64,000 nucleotides of DNA from Chaetoceros tenuissimus. Taxonomy: Eukaryota > Bacillariophyta > Thalassiosirophyceae > Chaetocerotales > Chaetocerotaceae. The notes under the pieces were generated by a model, which was given only the letters and a program-made list of their open reading frames with translations, was not told the origin of the DNA and did not search any database. Location: assembly GCA_021927905.1 (NCBI GenBank), contig BLLK01000029.1, forward strand, positions 62,001 through 126,000. Reading direction: 5' to 3'. The translations under genes and the position numbers were made by a program. Shown in pieces: positions 22,571 through 32,020 of this stretch; the stretch's first letter is position 1, and the number at the start of each line of letters is the position of its first letter.

Positions 22571-23971
22571 ATGGTATTATCTAATAGATACGTATTTACC
22601 AATCATGGCAATCCTCAACATGAGAGACAAGCCAACAACAGGATTAAAAGTTCAGCAAGAACAAGTGTTGCAGGTTTATCGAAAGGAAGAAGGATCTTCC
22701 TAGTTGTAGCCGTACTCATATTTGTGTTCGACGCTGGTGGCCAGGGGAGATTTAAGATGAAGATAGATCATCAAGAAATACAAAGGGAGGGAAATTCAAA
22801 TACAACTTCAAATAATAACCGTAATGATGCAGAGAAAAGAGCAGACCTACCAGAACTAGATCGGAAAATGCAACCTGAACTAAGGAAGAAAGTTAACAAA
22901 GCATCCCTCAAAATTCACCTCAAGTTGGAAAAGACAGATCCGATTTTGGTAGATGAAGACACTAATTCTGGAAAAATCAGTGAATTGGAATTTTATGCCA
23001 CCATCCACCATTCAGAATTCCCTGCCGAAAAAGCTGGAGAGTGGATTTACAAACCCGATGCTCGAGCTATTAGCCCTTCAAAGGAACATTTACATTGCCT
23101 CGATCAAGAACGTCAGGGAAATTGTCATGATCCAGATGCATGGAAAAATACCAATGACACAGCAAAACTGAGTAGATACAACTCGATGGCAGCAAAGGCA
23201 ATTGCAAACAGCCCCGGAATTCTTGCCGGTGACGATCCTTGGATGTGGCAATCAAAATTGCCGCAATATCGTGTCTTATTATTTAAGGATCGTGATTTTT
23301 ACGCAAAACAGGTTGGAAAAGCTCTTCGTAATAGGAAGATCTACCTCGTTGGAGACAGTCTCACTAGGCAGTGGAGTCAGTCAATGCGATGTGAACTTAT
23401 ACACGTACTCGGTATGTCACCGGAGGAAGCGAATAAGAAAGTTAGATATGTACAGGTGCACAATGGTGTCAGAGACATTAGAAAAAACACATTTGATCAA
23501 ACGAAAGAGCGAGACGTCGTCGTTTTCAACATCGGACATCATGTCGGATTCAAGATAGGTTCAAATTGGACAACACTTTACAGGGAGAAACTAGAGCAAG
23601 TGTTGACATTTTCTTTCGGCAACATTCCTGATAGCAACAAATTCTTTCGAACCACAAGTGTTCGACATTATATCAGAGGTGCCGGCGACTGGGATTCGGA
23701 ATCATCCAAGGCTGGAAGAGTTGAACCTTCAATGCGAGAAAAGTGGTCAACATATGGTGGATCAAGACCTGAACAACCGATGCAGAATTTAATTGCATTC
23801 GAAGTGTTCCTTCAAAATAATTCAACTCGCCGATTCCAGATTCTTGACACCTCACCAATGATGTTAGCGAGAGCTGATTCAACCTTTGACGGGTGTCACT
23901 TTTGCTTACCTGGCCCCCTCGAATACTGGAGCCGTATGCTATACCATAGGCTTTACTACAGCAACACGTAG
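22571..23971 (+). CDS. PC-esterase / glycan O-acetyltransferase-like type II protein
   Basis: 466 aa from the ATG at 22571; the frame is open further upstream, but only with non-ATG codons. The anchor is at about residues 39-55 (RRIFLVVAVLIFVFDAGG). The C-terminal half has the features of the PC-esterase fold (trichome-birefringence-like and NXPE/CASD1-type proteins, within the GDSL superfamily): the nucleophile motif YLVGDSLTRQW, a central VVVFNIGHHVG block, and the catalytic D..H motif in DGCHFCLPGPLEYWSRML. Members acetylate cell-wall or surface polysaccharides in the Golgi. The motifs are intact, so I expect an active enzyme. No intron is needed. Confidence 0.78.
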   Translation: MVLSNRYVFTNHGNPQHERQANNRIKSSARTSVAGLSKGRRIFLVVAVLIFVFDAGGQGRFKMKIDHQEIQREGNSNTTSNNNRNDAEKRADLPELDRKMQPELRKKVNKASLKIHLKLEKTDPILVDEDTNSGKISELEFYATIHHSEFPAEKAGEWIYKPDARAISPSKEHLHCLDQERQGNCHDPDAWKNTNDTAKLSRYNSMAAKAIANSPGILAGDDPWMWQSKLPQYRVLLFKDRDFYAKQVGKALRNRKIYLVGDSLTRQWSQSMRCELIHVLGMSPEEANKKVRYVQVHNGVRDIRKNTFDQTKERDVVVFNIGHHVGFKIGSNWTTLYREKLEQVLTFSFGNIPDSNKFFRTTSVRHYIRGAGDWDSESSKAGRVEPSMREKWSTYGGSRPEQPMQNLIAFEVFLQNNSTRRFQILDTSPMMLARADSTFDGCHFCLPGPLEYWSRMLYHRLYYSNT

Positions 23972-24760
23972 GAAGAATGTAATTAACCACGCGCCTCATG
24001 ATAACAAGTGTTCCATTTGTTTTTGAGGATATCCTCAACATCATATGTATGCAAAACTTCATTATCGGATTACTAATCCGATCCCATACCCCGTTTATTT
24101 TTCTGTCTTTGCACTACCAACGGTTGACAACCTTACTTTGTAGTTTTGATATTATACGTACACTCTACTAACGGTTGACATTCAACCTACGTACTTATCT
24201 AAAGTTGTCATTGGTTCTAATATTTTACTTTTTCACTAGCTAGCTATCTACCAACAGCTAACTAGTAGTAGTACTTCGACTTATTATTCGTATTGTACTG
24301 TTCATCACGTTTTCAGTGCGAAGTGAGGTAAAAGTAATCCGATTCAGCTTGGCTTGTAGGAAGGATTTACCTGTAGCAAAGTTTTTTGTATGCTTGGAAA
24401 CTCTTTCTCTTATTACTGACCACAGCAAAGAATACCATTTGATAAATATGTACGATATTTATGCTAAGTCGTCCGGACAAAGACTGCAACTCTTGAAACA
24501 AGCTTCCTTGACTGCGCCTTCTTCAAAGTAGAATTTGGCTCTCTTCATCTTCTGAGCTGACTTCGCTATCATATTCCTTCTTTGATGTCAAAGAATTGGA
24601 CAACTGTGGTGGAATTGATGTGATTGTGGAGTTGCATCGAACGAGTAATTGAAAATTGAAGTAATAACAATGCAGCCAGAAAGAACCATCTTTGTGTCCA
24701 AAGGTCCATTCAAAAATATATGGTCAAGAACACTAGAAAGAATAATTGCACCAGTAGTTG
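23972..24760. other. Intergenic, nothing recognised
   Basis: AT-rich 3' flank with two copies of acggttgaca about 50 bp apart (24120 and 24170). A 71-codon ORF at 24316-24531 has no recognisable motif and is not called. Confidence 0.4.
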
Positions 24761-24985
24761 CCGAGACAGCCTAGACAAAATGATATAGATGGTACTCGAC
24801 TCTTCTTGGCTTCTTCCAGAAAGACATCATTCTTTACATCATTTTTATATCTGCTCTTGTAACTGTAGTTTATCTAGCAACGCCTTCCATGTCTCTTAAT
24901 GGCTATCGATAATAAAGATTAAACTATATTACTTATAAGATTGTATATTGAAGCAGCTTATAGATTTCCAACTCCACAAGCATAT
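24761..24985 (+). repeat. Fragment of 3'-flank modules
   Basis: 24775-24840 matches the end of family A (agacaaaatgata, ctcgactcttcttggcttc, cagaaagacat). 24866-24985 matches the 3' flank of the DUF616 gene (12808-12931, tggctatcgataataaa). The two pieces join directly to the gene fragment that follows. Confidence 0.65.
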
Positions 24986-25785
24986 ATTATTTCACAAGAC
25001 CTTTTTCCAATCGATTTGTTTGCATATTTTTATTGCATTCGACTCATTTGTGAAAGTCAAGGGGTGCTTCCGACTTTGACAAAACTTATGGAAACATGGA
25101 ACATTCGATCCATCCGGTAGCTTTACATTTGCAGAGCGCTGAAAGGGTAGCTTACTTTGTCCAAGTTTGGTGACAGTTATGTTTCTTTCGTCCACTATCC
25201 ATTTCAGTAACATTTCACTGTTGCATCCACGCTTTCCACCTTTTGTCAGATCATCTGGCAGTAGTTTCATGCAACCCTTGACATCTTTCTTCGATAGTTC
25301 TGAATAATAATTTCCAAATACGTCTGCAGTGTCACGTCGCGAAACTAGGATATGGTCATTTATTTCACTTGGTTGTAGAGGAGGATCCCTTGCATCACAT
25401 GCAGGGATGAAAATGTCTCCACCTTTAGCTATATAAGGTTGCGTATGTCAAACTCTTTCAACCAGAGAGAGTCGTCACGAAGGAACATGACATAATAGTA
25501 TTTAAAACCTTCTTCTTTTTCCCAGTTGGTGGCAGTTTTCCACAAACTCTGTACAGCGAGGTGCAACCTCAAAAGATTCCTATTTGCATTTGCAGTCCTT
25601 TGCGATATAGCAGCGTTTCTATTGTCAATGATAGGAAATCTTGAGTCTGGATCTTCGTCTGGGTTCTCTTCTAGGGCTCTTTCTCTTCTAGCGATAAGCA
25701 TTGGCTCAGAATCTATATCAATAGATTCCTGCAAATACACGGCACCTACAGACGAGGCCAAACTGCCAATTTTGGTTCGTATAAT
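24986..25785 (-). pseudogene. Truncated copy of the DUF616 gene (3' third)
   Basis: Nearly identical to 12940-13732 of the minus-strand gene, including its stop region. It carries an extra ta in a tata run at about 25430, which breaks the frame. It ends abruptly after ggttcgtata at about 25783, where the intact gene continues. No upstream coding part follows. It is a recent 3' fragment, young enough that long stretches are unchanged. Confidence 0.85.
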
Positions 25786-26486
25786 GGATGTAAGTTGGAG
25801 AAATTTGATTACCATGATGATGAGTGTTACATCTGGATGGCATGCCTTTGCCATCTCCTGGTGGCAATCAATGGTGGGGTAATTAATGTTAAAGAATAAG
25901 GTGCAGAGAGAGAGAGAGAACGTTTGAAGCTTTTTTTGTTTAATGACGACAAGTTGAAATAGAAGGATATCCAAAGAGGGAGTTGACAATACAAGTTGAT
26001 AGTGGTAAAAGATATTATAATAATTATCACAATATGCAAAGTATGTATTCTATCGTTTTTTGGAAACGATGAAAGGTTTTTATATAAACATGTGGAAAAG
26101 TCAGGACATAGATTACCTCCAGATCCTTCGTCATCTACGCTAAGAGAAGATGATAAAGTGCTGGCCTCGTATCGACCTTCACATGGATATCACTTAAGTT
26201 TCAATCGTAGTCCTGGGAAACGGATTAAGTCGCCAAATAACTTATATTAATATTAGGGCGTTGTTGTTTGAGAGTTTGCAAGCTCATCACACACATGTTT
26301 AGCATTATTAAAGTAATGGAGTCAATAGTAGTCAGCAGAACAACATTAAAAAAAAAAAACATTTGTAATTTACCGTTAAATCAGGGTTTAGTGGTACGTT
26401 TTCAAAAATTGTCACTAGGTACTGCTTTGATGTGAGGCTGGAAAAGGGGGGTACGGTTTCAAAACAAGGTACGTTTTCTAATATAA
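25786..26486. other. Intergenic, nothing recognised
   Basis: I see only small unsupported ORFs. Between 26390 and 26480 there are three copies of a ggtacg(t/g)tttcaaaa-like motif directly downstream of the sulfotransferase-like gene's stop. Confidence 0.4.
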
Positions 26487-27416
26487 TTAGTGTAAATGGC
26501 CAAAATCAACTTGAACATTTCTCTGAAGTTTATTACAAAAAGCATGTTTATCAAACTTTTGTAGGTTGAATCCAAGTCCAGCCCGGACATTGTCATGAGA
26601 TTTTTTGCAATCTCCTTTCTGAGCCCACTTCAAACGGGCCTCGGCAGCATTATCTGTCAGATGACTTTTCGGAAAACGGCTGTATAAAACAGTTCGCGTC
26701 AAACTATCTTCCACAGCAGACAAATTCATTGCCCCACACATATGATAGTCAATTCTTCCCTCTACATTGAAGTCGAGGGCGAAGGAACAACCAACAATCT
26801 GGGCACGCATAAATTTGCTCATCTGAGATCCACAGCATTGCCTCAAAATTGACCAATATCTCATATATTGCCTCAGCTGAAACTCTTCATCTCTGGTGAG
26901 GTTGAATATTACTTGGTATCGGGAAATTTCACATAGCGGGCAAGATGTGAATTCAGCATATCTCTGAGTGTAGGCAACCATCCCTCCCGACCAAGAAAAC
27001 CCCTCTTGCTTCAAGTCTGTATTACTGCTATTAACGGTAGTAAATAGCATCTTTGAGGGACCCAGGGAGAGTTTCAGTGGTGGGTGATGTTTGAGAAGCG
27101 AAATGTTGCGGGCTTGGTCTGAGCCGCGTAGATTAGCTATGAGGCCTAAAAGAGTCCTTTGAAACGTACTCCCCGTTCTTGGGATTCCAACAGTATGAAT
27201 AATCCTCACGTCCTGGTTGAAAAGTACTGTTCCCTCATTAGTTTCCTCTTGCCCACTGCAATTGAAAGGCGACGCCTCAAGCTCCGACTGGTTCTTGTTT
27301 GCAACTGTAACGTTTCCCTCCACTGACACTGAGTACCACCTGACACACTCAAGCAAGAAAAATACAGCAGCAAATAGCATTAAGTTACGCCCCTGTTCGT
27401 GCACAAGACGAGACAT
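26487..27416 (-). CDS. Sulfotransferase-like type II membrane protein
   Basis: Single exon, 309 aa, ATG at 27416. The anchor is at about residues 10-25 (NLMLFAAVFFLLECVRWY). RIIHTVGIPRTGSTFQRTLL is a P-loop of the kind that binds the 5'-phosphosulfate of PAPS in sulfotransferases. Further on, FNLTRDEEFQLRQYMRYW and several Cys residues suggest a luminal, disulfide-bonded fold. I do not see a clear 3'-phosphate loop (RxPxE or similar), so the call rests on the P-loop and topology. A distant P-loop protein with another role remains possible. Confidence 0.6.
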   Translation of the reverse strand: MSRLVHEQGRNLMLFAAVFFLLECVRWYSVSVEGNVTVANKNQSELEASPFNCSGQEETNEGTVLFNQDVRIIHTVGIPRTGSTFQRTLLGLIANLRGSDQARNISLLKHHPPLKLSLGPSKMLFTTVNSSNTDLKQEGFSWSGGMVAYTQRYAEFTSCPLCEISRYQVIFNLTRDEEFQLRQYMRYWSILRQCCGSQMSKFMRAQIVGCSFALDFNVEGRIDYHMCGAMNLSAVEDSLTRTVLYSRFPKSHLTDNAAEARLKWAQKGDCKKSHDNVRAGLGFNLQKFDKHAFCNKLQRNVQVDFGHLH

Positions 27417-28067
27417 GAGAGCCGATTTTATTTTTGAAGTTTATCCTGGCAGCCTGGCAGAGTAACGCAAGAGCTGGTACCGAAAAGTGGGCCAAGAAAA
27501 AAATTTCCTCTTCCCTGGAAGGATTCTATCTTGGGAAAAATAAATGGTTGGAGTTCTCGGGTCTTTCAAAAAACTCTGATTCTTCTCTGAGGAGCAAAAT
27601 CTCTTGGGAAAAAGAAATGGTCGAAGTGTTCCGGTCATTAATAGAAAGATCGGCAAAATTTCCATGCTTGTAGGTCGCAAGAAAAGGGAAGAGGAGAGGG
27701 AAAGAAAAAGAGAAAAAGCGTCGCAGACGAAAGAGGAAAAAGGAGAAAGAAAGGAAAGAATTTTCATCTGTCATTGTTCGATCAAGCCATCTCTTTGATC
27801 GATTTCTTATGAATAGAAACAAAATGAAAATAGCTAAAGATTCACAAAGTAAACTATTAACTTTATGAAGTATTGTCATTCGAGAGAGCAATAAATCTCA
27901 CATTTTTGAGTGTCGCATATATTCTTCCATTTTGAATTTCTTTGCTGCGTAGTACCAGGTTCTGTGATATAAGCAGTTGTACTGGTGCGAGGAATTGATA
28001 TATCCCCTGCATTCACAGGGTTACTATATTCATCATTTTAGGCAAATTTTGCTGAATGTTTGGAAAT
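27417..28067. other. Intergenic with partial 5' module and a purine tract
   Basis: 27545-27640 contains ctcgggtctttcaaaaaac and gaagtgttccggtcatta, short relatives of the 5' module, upstream of the sulfotransferase-like gene and in the opposite gene-relative orientation. 27676-27758 is an almost pure A/G tract. The rest, up to the target duplication of the retroelement, holds nothing I recognise. Confidence 0.5.
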
Positions 28068-28072
28068 ATAAG

Positions 28073-28250
28073 TGTTGTAGACTAGTGAATTTGTTGAGGT
28101 AATTGCTACTAAGTAATTAGCGAAATAAATGAACTAGTTACACAGATGAGATCAAGAGAGCAACGGAAATGCTGAATCTTGAGTAATCGGTAAATAGCTT
28201 GCCATGTATGCGGCTAGGTTGCTAGCCAGTTGGAGCTGGCGTTTATAACA
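28073..28250 (-). repeat. 3' LTR (178 bp)
   Basis: Identical by eye to 33296-33473. On the minus strand it begins TGTTATAAACGCC and ends CTACAACA. The last 99 coding bases of pol lie inside it, so this LTR doubles as coding sequence. Confidence 0.95.
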
Positions 28251-31200
28251 CACCCTCGCTAGGCGCGTATGTGGAAGTTGTTTACGGATTGAAGGCCATT
28301 GCTGGTCAATCATTGCATTGATGCGTTGCAAATATTTGTATCTCATCTTCTGGTGCACTGCTGGATGGTGATGTTTTGTAAAATAATCAGCTAAATTTTC
28401 TATACCCTTTCTCCAAATCAGTTTGAACTGCTTTTGTTGAATTCGATCTTCGAGCCAATGGTATCTCATGTCCCATGCTTTTGCTCGTTTTGGTTTCATA
28501 AGTTTTGTTAGGAGGCCATGAGAAGAAGCATTGTCTGTGACTAAAGGTGTTCCATCGTCAGGTTGGGGGTGGTCTAAAAATTCAAGATCATTTCGCATTG
28601 GTACACCATTCTGTGCATTGTTATACAATCCACCTGTTTCAGACTCGGCAGAGGAGCTCGCAACTGGATCAAGTTTTTTGCATTCGACGAGGACAGCACC
28701 GTTGAGTGGTGGGTCCTCACCATCTCGTACATTGTTGCTTAAAAAATAATATCCAGCAATTCGACTGCGTGCTTTTGGAAGCACGAGGTAAGCGGCATCA
28801 GAGTGGATATATAAAATCATGTCGCTACGTTTGAATCGAATGACAGCATCAGGATATGTTGCCACATAGTCCAATAATTGCATGGCTAATTTTTTGGTAG
28901 TTTCTGTTGGCTTGGATTGTTGATAAGACAATGTATTCAATGCCGGAAGCAATGTGGAATCAAGAGCTCGTGCGTAGTATAGTAATGAACCAACGATAGC
29001 TTGTATTTCTCGCGTTGCAGCCTTGGATAGCAAAGGACTTTCGTCCGGTGCGTCCGCATATTGAATTTTTGCACCATATCGAATTTCTCGATATGGGTGT
29101 GGACAGTGTTGGGGTCGCTTTGGATCTGGGTGTTGGAACTTGTGACGAACATGATTAATGTATCCCTTCATCCACAGGTCGACATAGCCTTCGTCGTAAT
29201 GCCAGTCTAACGTCAGCCCAAGAAACTCATTTCCTGACCAGTCATATTGAATCGGATACTGTTGCTGTAGTACGTCCAGCAGATGTTGCACTTGTTTTTT
29301 ACATGTATATTTCACACCAAAATCATCCACACATAATGCAAAGTACACTTTTTTGGATTCATGTTTCCATAAACCTGGGTTGGTTCTGGAGGGAGCATAT
29401 CCATGAGGACGTAAATATTCGACAAGTCTGTCATATGCAATACGTGCAGCTTGCTTTAAGCCATACATACCCTTACGAATTTCAACATAGACATAACCAT
29501 TGTAAATTTTTTCTTTCAAATTGTATTTTTCCATGATGTCTTCAGGAATCCATCGTACCAGAATCCGTGCATATTCATATCGCTGCATAGGATTATTTAG
29601 GAAAAAATCTTTTATATCGATGGACATGAATCTTGCGTTGTCGGTGGAAATGGTGCTGTTGAAAATTAATTTGGCATCTGTCAATCCCGCTGCTGGAGAA
29701 CTTGCATCAAAAGGGTACGGTAATTTATCTCCCCCCACCGTTAATCGAACTCGATGTGGATCATCTTGTTTGGGTCTGTAATCACAAACAGGATTGAGAT
29801 AGGTTGCTATTCTTCCGACTGGGACTTGATCTTTGTGTATGAAGACCATGGTCTGTGTACCTTTTATGTCACGGATACCTTCAGTGAGACGACCTAACTC
29901 ATTGGAAAGAGATCGATTCCAGATGTCATGAAATTTTCCAGCAAGGAGTGTGTCCAATGTTTCCTTTTTTCCAGTAATTTCATTGAAAATATGATGCACT
30001 GTTGGCATAAAAAACATATCAGATGGATCAGATGGTTGTTCCTGAAGGAGATGGACAAGTGCATTTTGCCTTGAAAATTTATTTCTGGTGTTGTAGCGAT
30101 GCAGGCGTTGAGATGGAGTACAATCGTCATCTTGTGTAATGGGAATTGGTGTTGGCTGTTGCGTTGGACTAACAGATGGCTGTGGAGAACGTTGAGACTC
30201 CACCCTCGGAACTTGTGCCGGATGTTGAGTTGAACCCTCCTGTGGAAGTGGGGTTGGTGACACCACCCTCGGAACTTGTGCAGGGGATGATGGTTCGACC
30301 CTCTCGTCGGGGGTGGATGGAGTTGGAACGTTCTCTGTGGGAACACTGTCAGTAGGAATGTGCACCTTCGGTTGTTTGGCTGCACGATGCAATAGTTCTG
30401 CAAGTTTGGTTACTGCGGCAGTTGTGAGCTGCGAGTAATCAAGAGCTGGCATAGCCGGCGTCGGATCCTTCAGTAATTCTAGCATGTCTAAGGCTGATTT
30501 TAGAAGGAGAGATTCTTTGGACGACTTTGGGATCGGTACCCTATTCGGGAAATATTGCACAGTATCTACCTGTATTTCGCGTTGTGTGTCCGGAAGAAAA
30601 ATAGTAACACAACGGTAGTGTTCTGGTGCAGGTCCTACATACCACGCCTCTTTGCCTCTTGTGCCAAAGGTGGATCGTTGATCAGGCTTGACATGGTACA
30701 CAAGCTTGGTTCCGAGGGGAGCTAATGGAGATCTGTTGAAATCATAAATTCCTTCAAGTGCAGCATAGGCCGATAATTTTGGATTGACTCTGGCTGCTCG
30801 CAGATGGTTCAAGCTAAGGAGAGTCTGAGGAAGGAGACGATCCCACTCAGATAGAGGGAAATCAGGATCGACCAAACAGAGAATTGTTATGAAGTGATTT
30901 TTGAATGTTTGAATCGCACGCTCGGCTGCATTACGCCTTTTTTGATGTGGAGGTACCAATTGAAATTTAATTTTGTGTTTGTGAAAAGCAGCCTTGAGCA
31001 GGGCACTGCATTCGTTATCCAAAATGTGCAGCTTGGGAGTAAAACCTCCGGTTGTCAATTTATCTAGCATTTTGATAGTGGCGTCACGGATGGTTGCAGC
31101 TTGTCGGTTTGGAATTGCTTCGGCTAGAATAGCATTTGCATCGTAGTCATAGATCACAACAATATATTCATTGCCTCGGCTAGATGGAATGGGAAAACGA

Positions 31201-31703
31201 CCAGTCAGGTCAGAATAGGATTTTCCATTCAATTCGTCGTACTTTTCGATGGTAACAAAGCATTCATGAGTTCTTTCTGTCTCTTGTTCTGGTAAAAAAT
31301 CAGTATCAGTTTGTGAAGTCGACCTGAGCCCCTGTTTTTCTTGTGCTATATGACCTTTGGCTGTATAGATTTTTGGATCAAGATGTTTTGAGATCAATTC
31401 GGTGGTCAGACCGGGCCAGTTGGTGAAGAATCCTTTCCGAAGTGCATTGAGAAATGTTGTTTTTACTGGGCCACCAAGCACTCCATGATAAAATGATGCG
31501 AGTTCCTTTTTTGACTGTTGGAGATCTATTAAAACATTCGCAGATGGTTGGTTTTGGAGAAGCTTCGACTGATCAAACGGAACATCCCACAGTCCATCCT
31601 TTCTATTTCGTAGTCCTTTAATCAATAATTTTCCATTTTTGAAAATTTGTAAATCATTTTTGGTAAATACAGCAGTACAATCATCGTCACACAGTTGTCC
31701 CAT
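28152..31703 (-). CDS. Copia pol: integrase, reverse transcriptase, RNase H
   Basis: 1183 codons from the first ATG; translation more likely enters from the protease. Residues 100-130 keep the TAKGHIAQEKQGLRS block seen before copia integrases. The integrase core has SDLTGRFPIP, IYDYDAN, ILDNECS and NAAERAIQTFK (D, D, E). The RT has FMSIDIKDFFL, RKGMYGLKQAAR and LCVDDFG (VDD catalytic pair). The RNase H has YIHSDAAYLV, SSSAESETGGLYNN, LVTDNASS and ADYFTKHHHPAVH. No stop interrupts this frame. A Pro/Thr/Gln-rich hinge lies near residues 450-530. The stop codon falls inside the 3' LTR. Confidence 0.93.
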   Translation of the reverse strand: MGQLCDDDCTAVFTKNDLQIFKNGKLLIKGLRNRKDGLWDVPFDQSKLLQNQPSANVLIDLQQSKKELASFYHGVLGGPVKTTFLNALRKGFFTNWPGLTTELISKHLDPKIYTAKGHIAQEKQGLRSTSQTDTDFLPEQETERTHECFVTIEKYDELNGKSYSDLTGRFPIPSSRGNEYIVVIYDYDANAILAEAIPNRQAATIRDATIKMLDKLTTGGFTPKLHILDNECSALLKAAFHKHKIKFQLVPPHQKRRNAAERAIQTFKNHFITILCLVDPDFPLSEWDRLLPQTLLSLNHLRAARVNPKLSAYAALEGIYDFNRSPLAPLGTKLVYHVKPDQRSTFGTRGKEAWYVGPAPEHYRCVTIFLPDTQREIQVDTVQYFPNRVPIPKSSKESLLLKSALDMLELLKDPTPAMPALDYSQLTTAAVTKLAELLHRAAKQPKVHIPTDSVPTENVPTPSTPDERVEPSSPAQVPRVVSPTPLPQEGSTQHPAQVPRVESQRSPQPSVSPTQQPTPIPITQDDDCTPSQRLHRYNTRNKFSRQNALVHLLQEQPSDPSDMFFMPTVHHIFNEITGKKETLDTLLAGKFHDIWNRSLSNELGRLTEGIRDIKGTQTMVFIHKDQVPVGRIATYLNPVCDYRPKQDDPHRVRLTVGGDKLPYPFDASSPAAGLTDAKLIFNSTISTDNARFMSIDIKDFFLNNPMQRYEYARILVRWIPEDIMEKYNLKEKIYNGYVYVEIRKGMYGLKQAARIAYDRLVEYLRPHGYAPSRTNPGLWKHESKKVYFALCVDDFGVKYTCKKQVQHLLDVLQQQYPIQYDWSGNEFLGLTLDWHYDEGYVDLWMKGYINHVRHKFQHPDPKRPQHCPHPYREIRYGAKIQYADAPDESPLLSKAATREIQAIVGSLLYYARALDSTLLPALNTLSYQQSKPTETTKKLAMQLLDYVATYPDAVIRFKRSDMILYIHSDAAYLVLPKARSRIAGYYFLSNNVRDGEDPPLNGAVLVECKKLDPVASSSAESETGGLYNNAQNGVPMRNDLEFLDHPQPDDGTPLVTDNASSHGLLTKLMKPKRAKAWDMRYHWLEDRIQQKQFKLIWRKGIENLADYFTKHHHPAVHQKMRYKYLQRINAMIDQQWPSIRKQLPHTRLARVCYKRQLQLASNLAAYMASYLPITQDSAFPLLS

Positions 31704-31723
31704 TGATAAAAGCGATGCACTCG

Positions 31724-32020
31724 TTAGTTCTGGAAAAACATGGGCTTGTTTTGCTTCCTCTGAGAGACCGTCAAAGGGAGATTGCCATTTTTGTTCGGTT
31801 CAATTCTGATACCTGTTGGAGTTCCGACTGCTGGACCAGTTGTGGTTTGCTGTAAATTGTGTAATTTTTCCGCATGTGTCTCCATCAGGTATGTGCCAGA
31901 TGCACCAGAGTCTGCTTTCATTACATCAGTTCCTTGTAAAATATTTTCTATTGAGGGTGGGACTGCAGGAATACAAATATTATTTATTTTATCAGTATTG
32001 ATTATTCCGGTCCCACCTCG
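31724..32020 (-). CDS. Copia aspartic protease segment
   Basis: Follows the gag stop in the same frame. It includes ADSGASGTYL (the D-S/T-G active site). After NGNLPL the frame needed for the next conserved stretch (LSEEAKQAHVFPEL, leading to SLLSMGQLC) is one base back, between about 31755 and 31785. The segment has no start codon of its own before the active site that would make sense, so it depends on passing the gag stop. Confidence 0.8.
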   Translation of the reverse strand, partial: RGGTGIINTDKINNICIPAVPPSIENILQGTDVMKADSGASGTYLMETHAEKLHNLQQTTTGPAVGTPTGIRIEPNKNGNLPLTVSQRKQNKPMFFQN

